Under the pieces are notes generated by a model. It was not told the DNA's origin. It worked only from the letters and a program-made list of their open reading frames with translations, and searched no databases. From a virus, in IMG/VR virus record IMGVR_UViG_3300027985_000085, positions 1 through 26,409 of that record: a stretch of 26,409 nt of DNA, one strand, 5' to 3'. The position numbers and the translations under genes were made by a program. Positions 22,202 through 26,409 of the stretch are shown here, piece by piece (position 1 is the first letter of the stretch; the number at the start of each line of letters is the position of its first letter).

Positions 22202-22457
22202 AATACGATTTATCCTTCAGCTTTGTTACATCTTTTACTAAAGTGCGTTTAACCCGCAACCGCTCCGCCTCGCGTTTACTACGGCAACTTTTACAAGTGG
22301 TGCGGAAGCCGTCGGCACTGCGGCACGATTTACCGATGTACTTGCTAAACTCCGCCAACGGCTTTTCTTTCTCGCAGACGTTGCAGACCTTTTTCAAAAG
22401 GGTGAGCTGCCGTTGTGTGATTGTTTCGGCTAACTTTTTCGGCTTTGGTTTTTTCAT
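22188..22457 (-). CDS. Small Cys4 zinc-finger-like protein
   Basis: An 89-residue basic protein. I chose ATG 22457; an upstream TTG at 22508 would overlap the nuclease gene and read through the palindrome TGGTTGCAACCA. It has two CxxC pairs (Cys25/28 and Cys55/58) that could bind zinc, with KEKPLAEFSKYIGKS between them and a Lys/Arg-rich C-terminal helix. This looks like the zinc-binding part of endonuclease VII-type or HNH proteins, but no catalytic HNH block follows. It is probably a DNA-binding accessory protein. It overlaps the helicase start by 14 bases. Confidence 0.65.
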   Translation of the reverse strand: MKKPKPKKLAETITQRQLTLLKKVCNVCEKEKPLAEFSKYIGKSCRSADGFRTTCKSCRSKREAERLRVKRTLVKDVTKLKDKSYYGEI

Positions 22458-22475
22458 GAATTTATTCTTGTAGTG

Positions 22476-22487
22476 TGGTTGCAACCA
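22476..22487. promoter_or_regulatory. Perfect 12-base palindrome TGGTTGCAACCA
   Basis: Lies in the gap between the VRR-NUC gene and the Cys-rich gene. It contains the GCAACCA core of the element found upstream of four minus-strand genes. It could be a protein-binding site; evidence is sequence only. Confidence 0.4.
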
Positions 22488-22492
22488 ATAGT

Positions 22493-22780
22493 CTACGTCA
22501 TGCCGCAATATTTAGCAACCAATGTCATTACTTGCCGCTCGTCACCGACGACATGAACTGTCGCGCCTTTCTTTACTAGGCGCATGTGCTCCCGTTTCTG
22601 GTGTTCTGCGGCTTCAGTATCGGCTGATTTTTTCATCTCTAAGAACAACACGAACCCGTTAATCACAACTAATAAGTCGGGGCATCCTCGACGCCCCTCA
22701 TATGAAATTTTGCGAACTAATGCGCCGCGTTTTTTAAATTCGTCCATCGCGAATTTTTGTACCTTTCCTTCAGGCGTCAT
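22493..22780 (-). CDS. VRR-NUC family nuclease
   Basis: A 95-residue stand-alone VRR-NUC (PD-(D/E)xK) nuclease. I chose ATG 22780 because it overlaps the preceding TGA as ATGA; ATG 22795 is also possible. The active site reads E4, then GCPDLLVV (Asp35) and FLEMKK (Glu48, Lys50), with Gln61 in HQKREHMRL. These match the family's E..PD..ExK..Q pattern and full domain length. Such proteins are common beside SNF2-like helicases in phages and are thought to resolve branched DNA. Known from family; activity here is inferred. Confidence 0.85.
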   Translation of the reverse strand: MTPEGKVQKFAMDEFKKRGALVRKISYEGRRGCPDLLVVINGFVLFLEMKKSADTEAAEHQKREHMRLVKKGATVHVVGDERQVMTLVAKYCGMT

Positions 22781-22938
22781 ACCGAGTACCGCCATAGCAA
22801 GTACAGTACAAAAGCAGTTGATTCCGCGATAAATATTGCGATTCTAGGGAACCCGCTTTGCCATACGTGCGCGCATAAAAATCCATACGTTCCGCCAAGC
22901 AATACGGATATTGCGCTAAGTAGGATAATACCCATCAT
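22777..22938 (-). CDS. Small two-pass membrane protein
   Basis: A 53-residue protein. It starts ATG ATG at 22938, overlapping the stop of the upstream 30-residue gene, with GGGGG just before. Two hydrophobic segments are clear: MMGIILLSAISVLLGGTYGF (1-20) and IAIFIAESTAFVLYLLW (33-49), joined by a short polar loop. The stop overlaps the nuclease ATG (ATGA). No family is recognised. Chained stop/start overlaps on both sides support it as a real gene. It could be an inner-membrane accessory protein, for example a lysis or exclusion factor; the sequence does not decide. Confidence 0.6.
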   Translation of the reverse strand: MMGIILLSAISVLLGGTYGFLCAHVWQSGFPRIAIFIAESTAFVLYLLWRYSV

Positions 22939-23027
22939 GCAACCCCCGCGAAAAAGTAGCCTACCAGATAAAAGATGATAAAAAAGGCGAGGAATAAACC
23001 CGCGCCCTGTAAGAATTGTTTAAGCAT
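22935..23027 (-). CDS. Tiny one-pass membrane peptide (30 residues)
   Basis: ATG 23027 to TGA 22937-22935, 30 codons. It starts MLKQFLQGAG and then has one strong transmembrane segment (LFLAFFIIFYLVGYFFAGV). The stop overlaps the next start (GCATGATG), and the start lies in the end of the upstream gene, so it is part of a translationally coupled chain. No family is known to me. Its size and plan resemble small phage inner-membrane peptides. Confidence 0.55.
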   Translation of the reverse strand: MLKQFLQGAGLFLAFFIIFYLVGYFFAGVA

Positions 23028-23229
23028 GAGTGCCCCCGACTAATTCAGACGTTTCGAGTAACAGCGCATAACCGTCATAATCGCGCAACGTAACAGTGCG
23101 GCCGATAGACGTGGGTTTGATGGGCCAATCTTCGGACAACGCTTTCACGGCATCAGCCATTGAGCTATGCCCAGTAACGCAAGGATTGGCGCGGGCGCTA
23201 TTTGGGTAAATCAGTGTTGAGATGATCAT
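23020..23229 (-). CDS. Hypothetical protein
   Basis: A 69-residue protein. ATG 23229 has GGAG about 7 bases upstream. It includes GHSSMADAVKALSEDWP and TVTLRDYDGYALLLE, suggesting one helix and a small beta-sheet; no family is recognised. The start lies within the end of the upstream gene and the end overlaps the next small gene by 8 bases, so it belongs to the compact minus-strand operon. Confidence 0.6.
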   Translation of the reverse strand: MIISTLIYPNSARANPCVTGHSSMADAVKALSEDWPIKPTSIGRTVTLRDYDGYALLLETSELVGGTHA

Positions 23230-23413
23230 CGTCGTGCTCCTGTAGCCAGTTTCTTAACATTTCAGCTTCTTTTTCGTATTGCTGAAGTTTCTCCCAGTCG
23301 TCTTTACTACATAATCCGCGTTTTAAGGCTTTTCGTTTCAGTTCAATGAAGAACGCCGCGTTGTGTAGCATTTGCCGTGCTAGTTCCGGCGTTAATGTTT
23401 GCGCTTTTTGCAT
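23198..23413 (-). CDS. Hypothetical helical protein
   Basis: A 71-residue protein, almost entirely helical and charged (TPELARQMLHNAAFFIELKRK ends near residue 28; DDWEKLQQYEKEAEMLRNWL at about 38-57). ATG 23413 has AGGA about 8 bases upstream. It could be a small coiled-coil partner protein. No family is recognised. It overlaps genes on both sides. Confidence 0.6.
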   Translation of the reverse strand: MQKAQTLTPELARQMLHNAAFFIELKRKALKRGLCSKDDWEKLQQYEKEAEMLRNWLQEHDDDHLNTDLPK

Positions 23414-23679
23414 AATGGTTTCCTGATGAATGCCTGTGCCAAACTAAAAGCACTCGGGCGAACCGTAAAGCGGATATCGTCCGCACGGTTGCCGAAGTTC
23501 GCTTTTCCTAGCACTTCCATTGAGATGGTTAAATGAAACTGGTCGTCGTAACGCATGGCGTAGCTTACCGCCTCCGTTACCGCCTGCTTACGGCATTTAA
23601 GCGCCGCGCACACTTCAGAGCGTAACACCGGCGCGTTATTAATCACATATCTGACAATAGCGTTATCACTTGCTGACAT
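23392..23679 (-). CDS. Hypothetical protein with HTH-like N-terminal part
   Basis: A 95-residue protein and first gene of the small-gene run after the polymerase. Residues about 5-45 (AIVRYVINNAPVLRSEVCAA ... QAVTEAVSYAMRYDD) have the helix spacing of a winged helix-turn-helix. The rest has DIRFTVRPSAFSLAQAF and a basic end (KKRKH). A possible DNA-binding regulator, unproven. ATG 23679 is preceded by a 72-base gap that holds a GCAACCAACAA element, so a promoter may lie here. Confidence 0.6.
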   Translation of the reverse strand: MSASDNAIVRYVINNAPVLRSEVCAALKCRKQAVTEAVSYAMRYDDQFHLTISMEVLGKANFGNRADDIRFTVRPSAFSLAQAFIRKPLCKKRKH

Positions 23680-23727
23680 CGTTCAAAACCCTGTTTTGTT
23701 ATCGTGTTTTAATACTAGCGCTTATAT

Positions 23728-23738
23728 TTGTTGGTTGC
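23728..23738 (-). promoter_or_regulatory. GCAACCAACAA element downstream of polymerase
   Basis: Exact copy of the 11-base element on the minus strand, 48 bases before ATG 23679. The upstream sequence is AT-rich but shows no clear -10/-35 boxes, so its link to a promoter here is weaker than at 2845 and 4734. Confidence 0.45.
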
Positions 23739-23751
23739 AAATATTTATTTG

Positions 23752-26409
23752 TTATTTGGCGTATCTTTTCATGCAAGCGCCCTCTGCGGCTAAAGGAAAT
23801 CCCTGTGCCCAGTCTGGAAGCGTGCACATTAATTCTTCCAAACCTTTGACTGAATATTCGTCTGTGTCAGGAACTTCAGTGATAATTTCGTCGTGAACGT
23901 GCAACACGATTGGATAACCGTTTTCTTCAACATTCAGCAAGGCGTTAGCCAATAAGTCGCGGCAAAGTGCTTGAGTGCAGTTGTGCGCGATTACCGGGCC
24001 ATCATTACCAAACACAACAAATTGGTTACGCGGGCCACAATTCACTAAGTCGTAGACGTCAGCGCGCGCTCGTGCGTCCACCCATTGTCTAACCGGTAGA
24101 GAAGCGTTGAATAATTTATTTTGTAACGTCGCGCCGCTTCTGCCACTGAAATTAATCCCAGAGGCGTATTCATTAAACGGGTTGTTCGCCTGTTGTTCGC
24201 GTTTTTTCTTCGCGAGTGCCAGCGACAATTCTCGGCGCAATAGCTGCCGTTGTTGTCTTTTCTGTTTAAATCCTTTCCGGTTCGATAAGTAGGACCCATA
24301 TCCGCCCAGAAGTTCTCGAAACTTTCCTGCCATCTGGCACAAACCGTTATCCCGCGTCCTCCGTAGTTTTTCCAAGCTTGATGCGTTGGTAAACGGCAAC
24401 GGTCTACCATTGACCTCCATACGGAGAATGCGGGATGATTTGACATGCCGTGCGTTTGTTGTTTTTTCCCTATTGTTACCTTCCTCATACAACCGCATGA
24501 TGCCGTTACCTCTCGCTTTTGCTGCTTTATCAATTCTGTTGCTGGCATTGTTACGACTTTTCCGCAGTCGCATTTTATCTCCCATATTGATTTTTTCCCA
24601 TCTGAGCCCACCCAGCGTAACGCCACTAGGTAACCAACACGTAATCCTGTTATGTCTTTCGCACGATGATGCATCCGTCCATCCTTCTTTGGTTAGAATT
24701 TTGTGGTCTGGCGTAAGTATAGCACCGTATTTTGATATTACGGTTTGTTTACCTTTATAAACTAATTTATCAAAAGTTACAAATTCCAAGCCGTCCCACA
24801 CTTTAAAGTTAGGATTGGCGCGATGTAGCGGCATTAAACCCATATGCTCCTGCAATATCAGCATATCCCCACTTATGCAGTTTTCTGCTAGTTTTCCGCC
24901 ATATGTGTACTGGGTAGACCATTGGCGTGTTGTCTGGTTTTCGCCCTGATATCTAATTTTGGTTCGCTTGTTTTCTTTGCCAGAGTCCTCGTCTATTTCA
25001 ATCTCAACAGACAAACCGATACCTGGATAAGACAAAATGCGTCCAGACGGCAGCTCTACTTTAAGCCACCAGCTCGGATTTTTACCATCTAACGGGCGGG
25101 TGATTCGGATCGCCCTGTTGCCGTCTGTACGCACACGAGCGCCAGCCCAGTAATCTCTACCCGGATTACGGATGGCATTAACTGCCGCCTCTTCTAAATC
25201 CCACCAGAATTGTTGGATATGTGGATTTGATTCGCGATACATGCGCTTGATTGAATCGCATGTTAACCAGACCTTTTTAGGCAAATCGTAGGATGGACGT
25301 TCGGCTTTCTGTCCTTTCGGTGCGCGTTTGTTCTTTTCCTGAATACGGGCGAATTCAAATCCTTTTAGCGCCGCTTTCCATATGTGGTCGGGGAAAGTTC
25401 CGTCCATATCCTCAGACAGTTTTAGCAGGTCTAGCCCTAAGTTTTTAGCAAATGTTAAAAACGCGGCGACTCCACCGCCATAGCCAAGCCCTAAAATGCA
25501 CGCTTTGGCGACTTGGCGCTGGTCTTTATTTACGTCGTCATAATTAACTTTGAACATTGACGAGGCGAGCACTTTATAAAGGTCTGTACCTGCTCGGAAA
25601 ACATCGAGCGTCTTTTCTTCTCCAGCTAACCAAGCAAGCCCGCGCCCTTCCACATTCGAATAGTCGGCAACAGTGAACTTGTTTCCAGATTCTGGCGCAA
25701 CACACGACCGAACCGTCGATGCGGCCAATTTAGCCACATCAAACCGTCTATGCGCTCGGCTTCGTAGTAACGCTTTTATACCTCGTTCTAAATCCTTATC
25801 GTGATAATACCCTCGCGCTAAGTTCTGCGGCTGAAAAGATTTTCCAGACCAACGCAACGTCCGTTTAGCTCCGCCGTACTGCAAACAGCCACGACGACGC
25901 CCATCTTTAGACAATCCGCGAAGTAAAGGGTGATACTTAGTCGAGGCGGTAGAAGAAGCGCCCAGGCGCATTTCTATGAGCTCTCGAGCCTCGTCTGGCA
26001 AGTCTTCATCGTCTAGTAAACCGTTCAGCGTGGATTTCTGCGCATTCGGTACTTGGTGCGCGGGCGCTAACTCGCGCAGAGTCGGCAGGAACGACGCGCC
26101 TGTTAAGCTGCTGCCGTGGTTATCTTGCGCGGTCTGTTGGAGTTCCTTTTTGTGCGCTGTTACAGCAGCAATCGCGGCATTCGCTAAAGCCGTGTCCACG
26201 TAAAAGCCCCGGTCATTGATTTTAATGTCCAGCTCTAACACGCGGTCTTCGAATTCAGAATTTCCCCACGTAGGCATAGCCCAATAGACCTCACGCATTG
26301 CCTCGACGTCTTTACGGGCGTAGTTCAGAAAGCGTTTCCAGTCTTCGGGGTGCGTTTCACTCGTATAGCGGCGCACTTTGTAATTCTTTGGCGTCGGTTT
26401 GCAGAAACG
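23752..26409 (-). CDS. Family A DNA polymerase interrupted by an intein (5' truncated)
   Basis: The frame is open to the window edge (RFCKPTPKNYK precedes GTG 26376), so the true start lies outside. Counting GTG 26376 as residue 1: end of the 3'-5' exonuclease region with ARKDVEAM (20-27); motif A VADYSNVEGRGLAWL (236-250, Asp238); motif B RQVAKACILGLGYGGG (287-302); motif C VLHVHDEI (824-831, His828-Asp829-Glu830). These are the palm and finger residues of family A phage polymerases. An intein occupies residues 500-799, between motifs B and C; without it the host sequence reads YGGKLAEN-CTQALCRDLL. Active polymerase therefore needs protein splicing. The enzyme replicates the phage genome and heads the minus-strand DNA module. 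Confidence 0.92.
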   Translation of the reverse strand, partial: RFCKPTPKNYKVRRYTSETHPEDWKRFLNYARKDVEAMREVYWAMPTWGNSEFEDRVLELDIKINDRGFYVDTALANAAIAAVTAHKKELQQTAQDNHGSSLTGASFLPTLRELAPAHQVPNAQKSTLNGLLDDEDLPDEARELIEMRLGASSTASTKYHPLLRGLSKDGRRRGCLQYGGAKRTLRWSGKSFQPQNLARGYYHDKDLERGIKALLRSRAHRRFDVAKLAASTVRSCVAPESGNKFTVADYSNVEGRGLAWLAGEEKTLDVFRAGTDLYKVLASSMFKVNYDDVNKDQRQVAKACILGLGYGGGVAAFLTFAKNLGLDLLKLSEDMDGTFPDHIWKAALKGFEFARIQEKNKRAPKGQKAERPSYDLPKKVWLTCDSIKRMYRESNPHIQQFWWDLEEAAVNAIRNPGRDYWAGARVRTDGNRAIRITRPLDGKNPSWWLKVELPSGRILSYPGIGLSVEIEIDEDSGKENKRTKIRYQGENQTTRQWSTQYTYGGKLAENCISGDMLILQEHMGLMPLHRANPNFKVWDGLEFVTFDKLVYKGKQTVISKYGAILTPDHKILTKEGWTDASSCERHNRITCWLPSGVTLGGLRWEKINMGDKMRLRKSRNNASNRIDKAAKARGNGIMRLYEEGNNREKTTNARHVKSSRILRMEVNGRPLPFTNASSLEKLRRTRDNGLCQMAGKFRELLGGYGSYLSNRKGFKQKRQQRQLLRRELSLALAKKKREQQANNPFNEYASGINFSGRSGATLQNKLFNASLPVRQWVDARARADVYDLVNCGPRNQFVVFGNDGPVIAHNCTQALCRDLLANALLNVEENGYPIVLHVHDEIITEVPDTDEYSVKGLEELMCTLPDWAQGFPLAAEGACMKRYAK
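24045..24674 (-). CDS. HNH homing-type endonuclease nested out of frame inside the intein
   Basis: A complete 209-residue gene in the +1 frame relative to the polymerase. N-terminal KDITGLRVGYL and a Cys-rich part (Cys35, Cys37, Cys60, Cys62) may bind zinc. The nuclease core has WKNYGGRGITVCARW (101-115) and NRKDNNGSYCAENCRW (137-152) followed by NANNRR (158-163). A C-terminal helix-turn-helix (ISVAEAARRYKINYSTLL, 175-192; GWTHERALT) would read DNA. This is the plan of free-standing phage HNH nucleases. The family's usual LDR reads LNR here (Asn137), which may matter for activity. ATG 24674 has AAAGAAGGA 7 bases upstream, and a TAA closes the frame 6 codons before it. The stop lies inside intein block F. 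It probably drives intein homing. Confidence 0.88.
   Translation of the reverse strand: MHHRAKDITGLRVGYLVALRWVGSDGKKSIWEIKCDCGKVVTMPATELIKQQKREVTASCGCMRKVTIGKKQQTHGMSNHPAFSVWRSMVDRCRLPTHQAWKNYGGRGITVCARWQESFENFWADMGPTYRTGKDLNRKDNNGSYCAENCRWHSRRKNANNRRTTRLMNTPLGLISVAEAARRYKINYSTLLYRLDNGWTHERALTSTT
24682..24690 (-). promoter_or_regulatory. Internal ribosome binding site for the nested HNH gene
   Basis: AAAGAAGGA lies 7 bases before the HNH ATG at 24674. The same bases encode the intein residues after block B (KEG). Its strength and spacing support independent translation of the nested gene. Confidence 0.75.

Larger units (their letters stand above)
23980..24879 (-). other. Intein in the DNA polymerase (300 residues)
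   Basis: It begins with Cys1 (CISGDMLILQ, block A). Block B is YGAILTPDHKIL with T56-P-D-H59. Block F is VYDLVNCGPRNQFVVF (275-290). Block G ends GPVIAHN with His299 and Asn300, followed by Cys+1 of the C-extein. All residues for class 1 splicing are present. The middle (about residues 75-270) has no LAGLIDADG or HNH pattern in frame. It is rich in Lys, Arg, Asn and Gln and corresponds to the other-frame reading of the nested endonuclease gene. Only about 68 N-terminal and 22 C-terminal residues lie outside the overlap, so some of the splicing fold must be dual-coded. Boundaries are set by Cys1, the HN/C junction and the uninterrupted extein. Confidence 0.9.

Noticed and set aside
22188-22508. 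A start at TTG 22508 for the Cys-rich protein
   Set aside because: It would overlap the nuclease gene and read through the TGGTTGCAACCA palindrome; ATG 22457 is simpler, though its ribosome site is weak.
24386-24760. A 124-codon plus-strand ORF opposite the intein/HNH region
   Set aside because: It is antisense to two frames already explained, and its low-complexity Leu/Ser/Pro sequence is typical of a shadow ORF.
23980-24879. A group I or II intron instead of an intein
   Set aside because: The polymerase frame stays open throughout and the junctions carry Cys1, TPDH, His-Asn and Cys+1 residues of protein splicing.

Overview
The window is part of a double-stranded DNA tailed bacteriophage genome. 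The tail genes are of the long, non-contractile lambda type (tail tube, G/GT frameshifted chaperone, tape measure, NlpC/P60-like K analogue, I/J-like tip protein, beta-helix tailspike). An Rz/Rz1 spanin pair shows that the host has an outer membrane. I infer a siphovirus of a gammaproteobacterium, probably Enterobacterales; the exact genus cannot be fixed from this sequence alone.

Layout. Positions 1-20756 are mainly the plus-strand virion module: large terminase (3' end only), a small conserved protein, DUF4055-type portal, MuF-like head protein, Rz/Rz1 spanins, scaffold, major capsid protein, a run of short head-completion and neck genes, tail terminator, tail tube, G/GT chaperone, tape measure, minor tail proteins, tip protein and tailspike. 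Three minus-strand accessory genes (2405-2824, 3992-4714, 5684-5950) sit between head genes. Each is bounded by a short bidirectional terminator and an upstream region carrying the same element, GCAACCAACAA. From 20768 to the right edge, everything is on the minus strand and forms the DNA-metabolism module: SNF2-like helicase, Cys-rich small protein, VRR-NUC nuclease, two tiny membrane proteins, three small unknown proteins and a family A DNA polymerase that runs off the window.

The most notable object is in the polymerase gene. A 300-residue intein (23980-24879) interrupts the conserved AEN/CTQA segment between polymerase motifs B and C. It has no recognisable in-frame endonuclease. A complete HNH homing-type endonuclease gene (24045-24674) lies inside it on the same strand in the +1 frame, with its own Shine-Dalgarno sequence, ATG and stop codon. 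About 630 bases are therefore open in two frames at once. The in-frame middle of the intein looks like a basic 'shadow' translation of the nuclease gene.

Other points: a classic -1 slippery heptamer (A AAA AAG) joins the G and T chaperone frames; the tape measure is broken by one apparent missing A; the capsid gene's natural-looking ATG runs into a stop after 14 codons; and two intergenic sequences can fold as three-way junctions (11605-11662, and 5054-5130, which follows an 11-codon leader ORF upstream of the spanins). A large nested inverted repeat lies at 4896-4979. No tRNA, rRNA, CRISPR array, insertion sequence, recognisable holin or recognisable endolysin was found.
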